A stretch of 64,000 bases of DNA from Deltaproteobacteria bacterium (GTDB lineage Bacteria > Desulfobacterota > BSN033 > UBA1163): positions 1 through 64,000 of the forward strand of contig VGRY01000015.1 in the NCBI GenBank assembly GCA_016875195.1, written 5' to 3'. The notes beneath the pieces were generated by a model. It saw only the letters and a list, made by a program, of their open reading frames with translations, ran no database searches and was not told where the DNA came from. The position numbers were made by a program, and so were the translations under genes. Numbering within the stretch: the stretch's first letter is position 1; each line of letters begins with the position of its first letter. Below are positions 33,815 to 42,182 of the stretch, one piece after another.

Positions 33815-34539
33815 ACGAGATGAGAAACCTATCGGATGTCACGGCAGTTATTCTTGCAGGCGGTCTGGGAACTCGACTTCGTCCTGCGATCGGAGACCAG
33901 GCGAAAGTGTTGGCTGAAGTTTGCAGGCGGCCTTTTTTATCCTATCTGCTGGATCAGTTAGCTGAGGGTGGACTCCAGGAGGTCGTCTTATGCGTCGGCC
34001 ACCGAGGGGAAGATATCCGTGCAACGTTTGGCCATACCTACCGCTGCCTCCGTTTGGTCTATTCCCAGGAAACAGAGCCGTTGGGCACGGCTGGCGCCCT
34101 TCGGCTGGCTTGGCCTCTGTTTCGCTCGGATTCGGTGCTGGTCATGAACGGTGATTCCTATTGTTCCGTAAACTTGGCCGCCTTCTGGTCCTGGCACCAG
34201 GCCAAGCATGCAAATGCCACGATCCTCTTAACCGAAGTTTCCGATACGAAGCGTTACGGGAGTGTGGAGATCGATGACCAAAGTCGTGTGACACGATTTA
34301 TTGAAAAAGACAGCCTGGGCGCCCCGGGCTGGATTAATGCGGGTATCTATCTGATCCGCCGCAACCTGTTGTTGAGTATTCCGGCCCATCGACCTGTTTC
34401 TTTGGAGCGAGACATGCTTGCTGCGTGGATCGGTCGGGGACTATACGGATGCTTCCATCAAGGGCGGTTTATCGATATCGGCACACCTGAGGCCTATGCC
34501 TCGGCTCAGAGGTTTTTTGTTTCGGGGAGAGGAGCATGA
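33811..34539 (+). CDS. hddC: D-glycero-D-manno-heptose 1-phosphate guanylyltransferase (HddC-like)
   Basis: HddC transfers GMP from GTP to heptose 1-phosphate to give GDP-heptose. The 242-residue nucleotidyltransferase has the signature ILAGGLGTRLRP at residues 14-25, then Lys in AKVLAEVCRRPFL and a metal-binding NGDSY. A GTG at 33811 overlaps the previous stop; ATG 33820 is an alternative start. It belongs with gmhA, gmhB and hddA just downstream. A mannose or glucose 1-phosphate enzyme is possible by fold alone, but the neighbours argue for heptose. Confidence 0.85.
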   Translation: MNEMRNLSDVTAVILAGGLGTRLRPAIGDQAKVLAEVCRRPFLSYLLDQLAEGGLQEVVLCVGHRGEDIRATFGHTYRCLRLVYSQETEPLGTAGALRLAWPLFRSDSVLVMNGDSYCSVNLAAFWSWHQAKHANATILLTEVSDTKRYGSVEIDDQSRVTRFIEKDSLGAPGWINAGIYLIRRNLLLSIPAHRPVSLERDMLAAWIGRGLYGCFHQGRFIDIGTPEAYASAQRFFVSGRGA

Positions 34540-35732
34540 GCCAGCGACGTTTCGCAATCCTGGATCGTGACGGGACGATCAATATTGAGCGTCACTATCT
34601 CTCGGAACCCGACCGGGTCGAACTGATCCCTGGAGCCCTTCAGGGCATGCACCAGATGAGTCAGATGGGCCTCGGCCTCGTTGTGATCACCAATCAGTCG
34701 GGCATCGGGAGAGGGTACTTTGACTCCATGAGACTCGGGCTCATTCACGAGCGTCTTCGGGAATTACTGAAGGCGGAAGGCGTTGCTTTAGATGGAATCT
34801 ATGTCTGTCCCCATCTACCCGAAGACGATTGTTCATGCCGCAAACCCAAGCCTGGACTGCTCGATCTGGCCGCGAAGGAACTGGGTTTTGATCCGAAGAC
34901 CTGCTTTGTCATCGGCGATCAAGCGTGCGATATCGAACTTGGAAAGAGGGCTGGAGCGACGACCTTGCTGGTTCGCACCGGCTATGGAAACCGGTCTGCT
35001 GCTTGCGGTGCGGTTACCCCCGATTATGTCGTGGATGACCTGCTGGCCGGGGCTCAGCTCATTCAACAGTTGCTTGCTTCAGATGGGGAGAAAGCGAAGA
35101 CATGTTCGAGAGTCACTGAGCTTCGCAATCGGGTCAGGAACCACCTCCTGGAGAGCAGTGAGGTGAAGCTGCAGATGGTTGAGAGCTGCATGGATTCGAT
35201 CATCGCTGCGGCTGACCTGATTTCGGAGACGTTTCGGTCGGGTGGAAAGCTGCTTCTGTGCGGGAATGGGGGAAGTGCAGCCGATTGTCAGCATCTGGCT
35301 GCCGAATTCGTCAGCCGGCTGACGAAGGATTTTGAGCGGCCTGGACTGCCGGCCATTGCGTTGACCACGGACACCTCCTTTTTGACGGCCTTCGCCAATG
35401 ATTGCGGTTTCGAAGGCGCTTTCGAGCGTCAGGTCCATACCCTTGGAAAGGAGGGAGATCTCCTGATCGGCATCAGCACCAGCGGCAGCTCAACGAATGT
35501 CATCCGCGCGATGAAGGCGGCACGTTCGGAGCGCCTGCGCACGATTGCTTTAAAGGGGAAGGGGGGCTGTATGGATGAGATGGCGACCCTCACCATCTCG
35601 GTGCCCAGCAGCCATACACAATATATTCAGGAGGCCCATCTCGCCATCGAGCATCTATTATGTGAATTGGTCGAACTCTCTCTTTTCGGTCAAAGGGAGA
35701 GGCAGGAGGTGAAGACCCATGATCATCAGTAG
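34536..35732 (+). CDS. Fused heptose bisphosphate phosphatase / sedoheptulose 7-phosphate isomerase (GmhB-GmhA)
   Basis: This 398-residue protein joins two heptose enzymes. Residues 1-180 are a HAD phosphatase of GmhB type: DRDGT with D10 and D12, TNQSGIGRG, a zinc site C91-H93-C99-C101 and GDQACDI. Residues about 195-395 are a SIS-fold isomerase of GmhA type: GNGGSAADCQH at 243-253, TDTSFLTAFANDCGFE and STSGSS. The isomerase makes D-glycero-D-manno-heptose 7-phosphate; the phosphatase removes the 7-phosphate after HddA action. Both active sites look intact. It overlaps hddC by four bases and hddA by 14. Confidence 0.93.
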   Translation: MSQRRFAILDRDGTINIERHYLSEPDRVELIPGALQGMHQMSQMGLGLVVITNQSGIGRGYFDSMRLGLIHERLRELLKAEGVALDGIYVCPHLPEDDCSCRKPKPGLLDLAAKELGFDPKTCFVIGDQACDIELGKRAGATTLLVRTGYGNRSAACGAVTPDYVVDDLLAGAQLIQQLLASDGEKAKTCSRVTELRNRVRNHLLESSEVKLQMVESCMDSIIAAADLISETFRSGGKLLLCGNGGSAADCQHLAAEFVSRLTKDFERPGLPAIALTTDTSFLTAFANDCGFEGAFERQVHTLGKEGDLLIGISTSGSSTNVIRAMKAARSERLRTIALKGKGGCMDEMATLTISVPSSHTQYIQEAHLAIEHLLCELVELSLFGQRERQEVKTHDHQ

Positions 35733-36783
35733 AACTCCGTATCGCATTTCTTTCTTTGGCGGAGGGACGGACTATCCGGCATGGTACCGGAAACACGGAG
35801 GGGCAGTGCTCGCGACGGCGATCGACAAGTACTGCTATCTGACATGCCGCTATCTTCCGCCTTTTTTCGAGCATAAAATCCGGTTGGTTTACTCGAAAAT
35901 CGAAAGCTGCCAGACCATTGATGAGATCACCCATCCAGCGGTCCGGGAGATCTTGCGTCATTTAAACATCGACCGAGGCGTGGAGATCCATCACGATGGG
36001 GACCTTCCGGCGCGGAGCGGAATGGGGACCAGCTCTTCTTTTACGGTGGGGCTCCTCCATGCCCTCTATGCCCTCAAAGGCTATATGCCGAGCAAACAGC
36101 AGCTGGCCTCGGAAAGCATTTACATCGAGCAGGAGGTTCTCAAGGAGACGGTCGGATCCCAGGATCAGGTATCGGCTGCCTTTGGCGGCTTTAACCATAT
36201 CACCTTCTCTTCCAATGACACATTTTCTGTCCGGCCCATCACGCTCTCTCCCGAGCGGATCAGGGAGCTGAATTCCCATCTGATGCTCTTCTACACAGGA
36301 ATCAAACGGACGGCCTCCAATATCGCCGAGAGTTATGTCAACGACATGGAGGGCCGGAAAAGACAGCTTCGAATCATGAAGGATTTGATCGATGAAAGTA
36401 TTGCGATTTTGAACAATGGGGACGATATCGTCGGCTTTGGGGAACTGCTCCACGAGGCCTGGCAGGCCAAAAGGAGTCTGAGCTCCAAGGTTTCCAATTC
36501 CCATGTGGATGAGATTTACGAGGGGGCCATTTCAGCGGGGGCCATCGGAGGAAAATTGACAGGGGCCGGAGGAGGCGGATTCCTCCTGCTCTTCGTCCCT
36601 CTCCGAAGGCAGAAAGAGGTGAGGGAGAGATTGAATCAATTGATCCATGTCCCGTTTAAAATCGAATTCTCAGGAAGTCAGATCATCTTTTTCGATAACG
36701 AGGAGGATTACTCTGCGGAGGAGAGAGATCGGGCCAATCGGCCCATCCAATCTTTCCAGGAGCTGGCCCATACCCTGGTTTAG
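35719..36783 (+). CDS. hddA: D-glycero-D-manno-heptose 7-phosphate kinase (HddA-like)
   Basis: HddA phosphorylates C1 of heptose 7-phosphate. This 354-residue GHMP kinase starts with ISRTPYRISFFGGGTDYP, as in HddA and related sugar kinases, has the ATP loop DLPARSGMGTSSSF at 95-108 and the C-terminal GKLTGAGGGGFLLLF motif. It overlaps the GmhB-GmhA gene. With hddC and the fusion it completes synthesis of GDP-D-glycero-D-manno-heptose from sedoheptulose 7-phosphate. Confidence 0.93.
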   Translation: MIISRTPYRISFFGGGTDYPAWYRKHGGAVLATAIDKYCYLTCRYLPPFFEHKIRLVYSKIESCQTIDEITHPAVREILRHLNIDRGVEIHHDGDLPARSGMGTSSSFTVGLLHALYALKGYMPSKQQLASESIYIEQEVLKETVGSQDQVSAAFGGFNHITFSSNDTFSVRPITLSPERIRELNSHLMLFYTGIKRTASNIAESYVNDMEGRKRQLRIMKDLIDESIAILNNGDDIVGFGELLHEAWQAKRSLSSKVSNSHVDEIYEGAISAGAIGGKLTGAGGGGFLLLFVPLRRQKEVRERLNQLIHVPFKIEFSGSQIIFFDNEEDYSAEERDRANRPIQSFQELAHTLV

Positions 36784-36792
36784 GAGAAAGAC

Positions 36793-37731
36793 TTGGAAAA
36801 AAAAGATAAGATTTATGTCGCAGGCGAGGAGACGATGATCGGAACGGCCATCCTTCAAACGTTAGAGCGTGAAGGATATGAACACATCGTCGGAAGGCCG
36901 GGAAAAGAACCCGACCTGACTGACCCTGGCCAGGTGGATGCCTTTTTTATTCAGACCTCTCCCGAGTATGTGTTTCTGGCTGCGGGAAGATCGGGCGGCA
37001 TCGAGGCCAACCAGAAATATCCGGCTGAACTCATCTTGAACAATCTCCTGATCGAGTGCCATGTCATCCATAGCGCTTATCGCCGCGGTGTCAAAAAGCT
37101 GCTCTATTTAGCGAGTTCTTGCAGCTATCCGAAAAATTGCCTTCAACCGATGAGAGAGGAGGCATTGCTCAGCGGTCCCTTGGAGCCCACCAACGAGGCC
37201 TATGCTGTGGCCAAGATCGCAGGAATCAAACTCTGTCAATCTTACCGCAAGCAGTATGGAGCGAATTTCATTTCAGCTATTCCAGCCAATGCCTTTGGCC
37301 CAGGCGATGATTTCAACCCGGAGAGTTCCCATGTGATTCCTGCACTCATTCGGAGGATGCACCGGGCAAAAAGAGAGCGGGCTCGCTCCATTGAGGTCTG
37401 GGGGACCGGCTCTGCCCAGAGAGAGTTCGTCTTCGCAGACGACTTGGCCGAGGCCTGCCTCTTTTTGATGAACACCTATGATGGCACAGAGCCCATCAAC
37501 CTCGGCGCTGGGACAGCCCTTTCGATCAAAGACCTCGCTGAGATGATCAGGGACGTAGTCGGTTATGACGGCTCCATCATTTTTGACACCACCAAACCGG
37601 ATGGGATGCCGATCAAGCTCCTCGATTCGGGCAGGCTGATGAGCATGGGGTGGCGGCCCCGATCGAGCTTCAAGCCATCATTGGAAATCACTTACCGTTG
37701 GTTTTTGGAGAATGGAAATGGAGACCGGTAG
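36793..37731 (+). CDS. GDP-sugar epimerase/reductase (GDP-L-fucose synthase family)
   Basis: This 312-residue SDR protein is of the Fcl/WcaG type: AGGRSGGI-like VFLAAGRSGGIEAN, active-site SSCSYPKNC, catalytic EAYAVAKIAGIKLC and the C-terminal VWGTGSAQREFVFADDLAEAC. Family members act on GDP-4-keto-6-deoxy-mannose. Campylobacter homologues act on GDP-4-keto-6-deoxy-heptose, which fits the heptose genes here. The N-terminal glycine motif is altered (VAGEETMIG instead of GxxGxxG). It starts at TTG behind AGGAGAAAG and overlaps the next gene. No 4,6-dehydratase is recognisable in the window. Confidence 0.88.
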   Translation: MEKKDKIYVAGEETMIGTAILQTLEREGYEHIVGRPGKEPDLTDPGQVDAFFIQTSPEYVFLAAGRSGGIEANQKYPAELILNNLLIECHVIHSAYRRGVKKLLYLASSCSYPKNCLQPMREEALLSGPLEPTNEAYAVAKIAGIKLCQSYRKQYGANFISAIPANAFGPGDDFNPESSHVIPALIRRMHRAKRERARSIEVWGTGSAQREFVFADDLAEACLFLMNTYDGTEPINLGAGTALSIKDLAEMIRDVVGYDGSIIFDTTKPDGMPIKLLDSGRLMSMGWRPRSSFKPSLEITYRWFLENGNGDR

Positions 37732-38995
37732 AACAGGGAATCTTTCAACAGCTTCAAACACTCCGGCGGCAGCCAGCAGGAGTCCGATAAAAAGGAGGGT
37801 TTCTTTCGGGACGATCCAGATCCCCGAACTCTCCAAAAGACTCATCACAGAGATCCTGGAGACAGCACGGATCTCCAGCGGGAAATATGTGAGACTGTTC
37901 GAGGAAAGGTTTGCAGAATTGCTGGGGGTCAAGGAGGCGGTTGCCTTGAGCAGCGGCACGGACGCCGATATCCTTGCCCTCTCTGTCTTGCATGACTTTG
38001 GAGCGAAACAAGGTGACGAAGTGATCGTTCCGGCGCTTTCTTTCGTTGCCACCGGCAATGCAGTGGTCCATGCCGGTTTCAAACCGGTCTTCGTGGATAT
38101 CGACCGGAAGACGCTCAACATCGATGTCCATCAGATCGAATCGGCCATCACCGAGAAGACAAGGGCGATCATGCCGGTTCATCTGATGGGAAAACCGGCG
38201 GACATGGACGGAGTCAATGCGATTGCCAAGAGATATGGTCTGGCGGTCGTCGAGGATGCGGCAGAAGCCCATGGAGCACGATACAAGGGAAAGCCTGTAG
38301 GGACGCTCGGGGATCTTGGCGCTTTCAGCCTCTATGTGGCCCATATCATCACCACGGGAGAGGGAGGGATCGTTGTCACCGGCAATGAGGCATACGCCCA
38401 AATCCTTCGCTCTCTTCGATCTCACGGCAGGGCCTGTAAGTGCAAGGAGTGCACCCTGAACACGACGTCAGGTTTCTGTGCCAAGCGGTTCAAAAGTGAG
38501 GACGGCGGGGATATCCGTTTTGTCTTCGAGCGCCTCGGCTATTCGAGCAAGATGAATGAGCTCGAAGCAGCCATCGGCCTTGGAAATTTAGAATGTTATC
38601 GGGAAATTCTGGATAAGCGGCGCAACAACCTTCTCCACGCCCTCAAAAGATTTGAACGTTTCAGACCTTACCTTGCGACGATTCAGGAAGAACCCTGGGA
38701 GGAGATCGGCCCCCATGCCATTCCGATCGTCGTTCAAGAGGGGGCTTCTTTCACCCGGTCCGAGCTCGGCCATTATCTTGAACAGGAAGGGATCGAAACA
38801 CGGACCCTTTTCGCCTCCATGCCCACCCAGTGCGCGGGGTTTGCCTATCTCGGTCATCGGTCAGGACAATTTCCAAACGCCGAATATATCGGACGCCACG
38901 GCCTTCACATCGGCGTCCATCAGGATCTGGGCCTGGAAGAGATGGAATACGTCATGGAGAGGTTAGAAAAATTTCTGGAAGCCTATCAGAAATAA
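37712..38995 (+). CDS. DegT-fold sugar 3-dehydrase with His in place of PLP lysine and a Cys cluster (E1/RfbH-like)
   Basis: This 427-residue protein has the DegT/DnrJ/EryC1 aminotransferase fold (SSGTDADILAL, VPALSFVATGNAV, VEDAAEAHG). The Schiff-base lysine is replaced by H211 (SLYVAHIITTGEGG), as in E1 (RfbH/AscC) and ColD, which use PMP to remove the C3 hydroxyl. A loop C242-x-C244-x2-C247-x8-C256 followed by AKRF aligns with the [2Fe-2S] loop of E1, although the distal E1 cysteine is Ala184 here. So it is probably a PMP and iron-sulfur 3-dehydrase on an NDP-sugar. An E3-type reductase partner is not seen nearby. Confidence 0.82.
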   Translation: MEMETGRTGNLSTASNTPAAASRSPIKRRVSFGTIQIPELSKRLITEILETARISSGKYVRLFEERFAELLGVKEAVALSSGTDADILALSVLHDFGAKQGDEVIVPALSFVATGNAVVHAGFKPVFVDIDRKTLNIDVHQIESAITEKTRAIMPVHLMGKPADMDGVNAIAKRYGLAVVEDAAEAHGARYKGKPVGTLGDLGAFSLYVAHIITTGEGGIVVTGNEAYAQILRSLRSHGRACKCKECTLNTTSGFCAKRFKSEDGGDIRFVFERLGYSSKMNELEAAIGLGNLECYREILDKRRNNLLHALKRFERFRPYLATIQEEPWEEIGPHAIPIVVQEGASFTRSELGHYLEQEGIETRTLFASMPTQCAGFAYLGHRSGQFPNAEYIGRHGLHIGVHQDLGLEEMEYVMERLEKFLEAYQK

Positions 38996-39011
38996 TAAAG
39001 GAGATAAAGAA

Positions 39012-39533
39012 ATGTATCGAGCAGTCATTGTCACAGGCCCTGGTTTTCAAGACGAAGAGTATATCTATCCCTATTACAGACTCCTCGAGGCAGGATATTC
39101 CGTGGAGGTGGCTACGAAGGATAAAGCCGTGGTTTACGGGAAGTATGGTGTTCCCGCACGCCCCACGATCGGCACGGACGAGCTGGATGCCAGCCGTTTC
39201 GATCTCGTTATATTACCCGGAGGATTTGAAGCCCCGGATCGGCTTCGACTCCTGCCAGAGGTTTTAGAGTTTGTAAAAAAGATGGATGATCAGAAGAAAT
39301 TGATTGCAGCCATCTGTCACGGCCCGTGGATTCTTATCACGGCAGGGATTACCCGGGGCCGAAAAATGACGGCCTTTTGGAGTCTGGAGGTTGACCTTAA
39401 AAATTCCGGTGCAGATTATCAGCATAAGGCCCCGGTGGTCATCGACAGAAATTTCATCACCTCCCCCCACTATAACAACAATGGTGACTTTATGAAGGCG
39501 GTCATCGACTATATGTCAGTGAAAAGGGGATGA
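39012..39533 (+). CDS. DJ-1/PfpI family protein
   Basis: This 173-residue single-domain protein has the nucleophile elbow AAICHGPW with C102-H103 and an acidic residue at E15/E16 (GFQDEEYIYP), the family's catalytic set. Members include deglycases, glyoxalases, intracellular proteases and isonitrile hydratases, so the reaction cannot be assigned. Overlap of its stop with the HAD gene start, and its place among sugar genes, suggest action on a sugar-derived intermediate or removal of a reactive carbonyl by-product. Confidence 0.85.
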   Translation: MYRAVIVTGPGFQDEEYIYPYYRLLEAGYSVEVATKDKAVVYGKYGVPARPTIGTDELDASRFDLVILPGGFEAPDRLRLLPEVLEFVKKMDDQKKLIAAICHGPWILITAGITRGRKMTAFWSLEVDLKNSGADYQHKAPVVIDRNFITSPHYNNNGDFMKAVIDYMSVKRG

Positions 39534-40189
39534 AATTGTTGAAATACCGCGTGATCGTATTCGACTTTGACGGGGTCCTGTTGGAATCGGCCGGTATCAA
39601 GACAAAGGCCTATGCCGAACTTTACAAAGCGTATGGGCCAGAGGTGGTGGAGAGGGTCGTCCGATACGACCAACGGTATGGAGGCTTCTCACGATTCGAA
39701 AAGATCCGGTATTTCCACAAGGAGTTTTTGGGAAAGGTTCTCTCTCATGACGAAGAGATGAATCTCTGGAATCGTTTTTCAGAGCTCGTTGAGAAGGCGG
39801 TTAGACAGGCGCCCTGGGTGCCGGGTGCGGATCGATTTCTTAGTCGCTACTATCGAGATGCCCATTTCTACATTGCTTCGGGAACACCCGAGGACGAACT
39901 CTCCCGGATCATCTCAGGCCGTCAGATTGGCCACTATTTCAAGGGGGTGTACGGCGCACCCAAAAAAAAGGAGGAGATTATCGGCTCCATCCTTTTGGAG
40001 TCTGGGGTGAAATCGGGTGAGATGGTGATGATCGGCGATTCCATCACGGATTACCAAGGGGCAATGAAGGCGGGTATTGACTTCATCGGACGGGAGCACC
40101 TGGAACCGATCTTTCCCAAAGAGGTGATGACAATCAGAGATTTTAACGACTCATTGGCGATTCAAAGGGCTTTATTCTATGAGGGCTGA
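39530..40189 (+). CDS. HAD-superfamily phosphatase
   Basis: This 219-residue protein has the HAD motif I FDFDGVLLES (D12, D14), motif II ASGTPEDEL, a conserved lysine in GAPKKKEEI and motif III GDSITDYQGAMKAG. The cap domain (about 20-100) is helical, as in beta-phosphoglucomutase-like phosphatases. It overlaps the DJ-1 gene (ATGA). It probably dephosphorylates a small sugar or related phosphate within the island; the substrate is unknown. Confidence 0.86.
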   Translation: MKLLKYRVIVFDFDGVLLESAGIKTKAYAELYKAYGPEVVERVVRYDQRYGGFSRFEKIRYFHKEFLGKVLSHDEEMNLWNRFSELVEKAVRQAPWVPGADRFLSRYYRDAHFYIASGTPEDELSRIISGRQIGHYFKGVYGAPKKKEEIIGSILLESGVKSGEMVMIGDSITDYQGAMKAGIDFIGREHLEPIFPKEVMTIRDFNDSLAIQRALFYEG

Positions 40190-40191
40190 GC

Positions 40192-41151
40192 ATGGCAAAT
40201 CTTTTAGCAAAAAATAGGGAGACCGGTCCAACCGAAGAGGTCTTAGGGAGATCACCTTTTTTGGGTGTGATTTCGGATCTTAGCCAGTCTTTCCATCCCA
40301 ATACCTCCCTTTCCCTCTTTCGCCGGATGTGTCTGATCCGATATTTTGAGCTTGGAATCGTTAAGGCTGCAAGGGACGGTCTAATCACCTATCCGGTCTA
40401 TCTCTCTCTTGGACAGGAAGCCATCGGAGCTGCTTTATCAACGGTTATCCCCCATTACATGATCTTTGCCCAACATCGATGCCATGGGATCTATCTCGCC
40501 TTTGGAGGCGATCCAGTAAGACTGAGGGATGAGCTGTTAGGGCTGCCAAGCGGAACGAGCGGGGGAAGAGCAGGGTCGAACTGTATTCAATGCCACGAGG
40601 AGAATATAACCATGTTTGGCCATCATGGTCTTATTGGTGAAAACGTTCCCCTTGGCGTGGGTGCAGCCTTGGGAAGCAATCGACCGACAGCCTGCTTTTT
40701 CGGAGACGGAGCAGCCGAAGAGGATTATGTCTTTGCAGCCATGGGGTTTGCCACAACCCATAAACTGCCAGTCTTATTCGTATGTGAAGATAATAATCTT
40801 TCTATCCTGACCACGGTAGATAGACGGCGGACCTGGAGCATGACGAAGGTGGCAAAAGCCCTTGGGATGGAGGCCCTTGAAACTGCAGACGATCCATGGA
40901 CGATCATCCATCGCACACAGGAACTGACCAGGAATCTGCCTGCTTTTTTGAACATTCACACCTGCAGAGCCCATTGGCATGTAGGCGTGGGACAGGATGG
41001 GCTTCCAGAGTGGGACCGATTTGAGCTGGTCAGAGAGCAATTGGGAAGGCTGGGTCTCGCGGAGAAGGCATTGAAGACCGAAGATGAGATTCAGAAATCT
41101 GTGGGGGAGTTATGGGATTCAGAACGGTTGCGGACACGATTAGGGAGATAA
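40192..41151 (+). CDS. TPP-dependent 2-oxo-acid dehydrogenase-like E1 alpha subunit
   Basis: This 319-residue protein has the thiamine diphosphate motif GDGAAEEDYV (GDG at 171-173) ending in CEDNN at 199-202, and the E1 alpha features FAQHRCHGIYLAFGGD and HGLIGENVPLGVGAALG. Normal partners are an E1 beta subunit, present next door, and an E2 lipoyl transferase, absent. In an operon of sugar genes it may decarboxylate a 2-oxo acid and pass the acyl anion to a keto-sugar or other acceptor. The substrate is not known. It is coupled to the beta gene by a 40-base overlap. Confidence 0.87.
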   Translation: MANLLAKNRETGPTEEVLGRSPFLGVISDLSQSFHPNTSLSLFRRMCLIRYFELGIVKAARDGLITYPVYLSLGQEAIGAALSTVIPHYMIFAQHRCHGIYLAFGGDPVRLRDELLGLPSGTSGGRAGSNCIQCHEENITMFGHHGLIGENVPLGVGAALGSNRPTACFFGDGAAEEDYVFAAMGFATTHKLPVLFVCEDNNLSILTTVDRRRTWSMTKVAKALGMEALETADDPWTIIHRTQELTRNLPAFLNIHTCRAHWHVGVGQDGLPEWDRFELVREQLGRLGLAEKALKTEDEIQKSVGELWDSERLRTRLGR

Positions 41152-42059
41152 CGAGAGCCCACCTGACCGAGAATGACGGATTGCTCTTGGGCCAATCGAT
41201 CACGGCTGTAGGATGGGTGAATCACACCGTCCCGGACTGTCCGGGAATCGTCGAGCTTCCGATGAGCGATGTTGCAGGTGCTGGCATTGCCGTCGGCGCA
41301 GCACTGGTCGGCCGGAGGCCCATCTTCGTCGTCCGGTTTCAAGATTTTCTCATCCTGAACGGAAGCCCCCTCATTTTTTATGCGGCCAAGACAAAGGAGC
41401 TTCATGGAAAATCTGCTCCCATCTTTGTCAGGGCGATCGGCGCGGAGGGCATCGGACCTGTCCATTCAGGCGTTCTCCACAGCCTCTTCATGCATTTTCC
41501 GGGCTTTCGTGTGGTTTCTCCCATGACTCCCGGGGAGTATGAAGAAGTGTGGAAGGCTTTTATGGAGAACGATGATCCCATGATTGTCAGTGAGCACAGG
41601 GCCAGCTTCTCGAACAGCGAAGAGATGGGGGATCTCCTTGTGGAGGGGGCTGATATCACCCTTTACGCCATCTCTTCTCCAAGGTTTGAGGTGGCCAAGG
41701 CCGCTCAAATGCTTGAGGCTGAAGGGATAAGATGTAATGTCGTTCATCTCTTGTGGCTGAAACCGTTTGTCCTCACGGACCGGATCACTGTTCCATTGAA
41801 CCGAAGCAGGCTTGGGCTCATCATCGACGCAGGATATGAGATCGCAGGGGCCTCTCAATCGATTGCCTATACCCTGGGCCGGGCCACAGGCCACCCTGTG
41901 AATGCATTGGGTCTTTACGACCGGACCAAATGTCTGTGTCCTCCGTTACAGAATAAAGCCCCGGAGGCACAGAGGATTTTTGAGGCAGCAAAAGGCATGT
42001 TGGGAGAAAATAAAAGATGTTGGTCCATCGGTTACGGCAAGGAGGCCAGTTTAGGGTAG
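41112..42059 (+). CDS. TPP-dependent dehydrogenase-like E1 beta subunit
   Basis: This 315-residue protein is transketolase C-terminal type: LPMSDVAGAGIAVGAALVGRRPIF near residues 49-72 (family motif with the Glu that activates TPP a few residues before), then GPVHSGVLHSLFMHFPGFRVVSPMTPGEY and the C-terminal domain ending about residue 300. GGGGGAG lies before the ATG. It pairs with the alpha subunit at 40192 to form a heterotetramer. No lipoamide transferase or dihydrolipoamide dehydrogenase is nearby, so it should not be called a pyruvate dehydrogenase. Confidence 0.87.
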   Translation: MGFRTVADTIREITRAHLTENDGLLLGQSITAVGWVNHTVPDCPGIVELPMSDVAGAGIAVGAALVGRRPIFVVRFQDFLILNGSPLIFYAAKTKELHGKSAPIFVRAIGAEGIGPVHSGVLHSLFMHFPGFRVVSPMTPGEYEEVWKAFMENDDPMIVSEHRASFSNSEEMGDLLVEGADITLYAISSPRFEVAKAAQMLEAEGIRCNVVHLLWLKPFVLTDRITVPLNRSRLGLIIDAGYEIAGASQSIAYTLGRATGHPVNALGLYDRTKCLCPPLQNKAPEAQRIFEAAKGMLGENKRCWSIGYGKEASLG

Positions 42060-42182
42060 ACCCCGAGGGAGAGGTCGGAGGCTGAAAACTAAATCTTTTT
42101 GTCTCAAGGTTCAGACCCCGCCCTAAATTCAAAACAGGCTCCTTAATCCTGACCGAAGACCTTTGAGGAAGGGAAAAAAAAG

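Noticed and set aside
37754-38425. Long antisense frame (223 codons) inside the dehydrase-like gene
   Set aside because: It is opposite a well-supported coding frame with known motifs. It has no recognisable domain, and such shadows are common at this base composition.
40192-42059. Annotation as pyruvate dehydrogenase
   Set aside because: There is no E2, E3 or lipoyl partner, and the surroundings are sugar-nucleotide genes. Only the E1 alpha/beta family assignment is supported.
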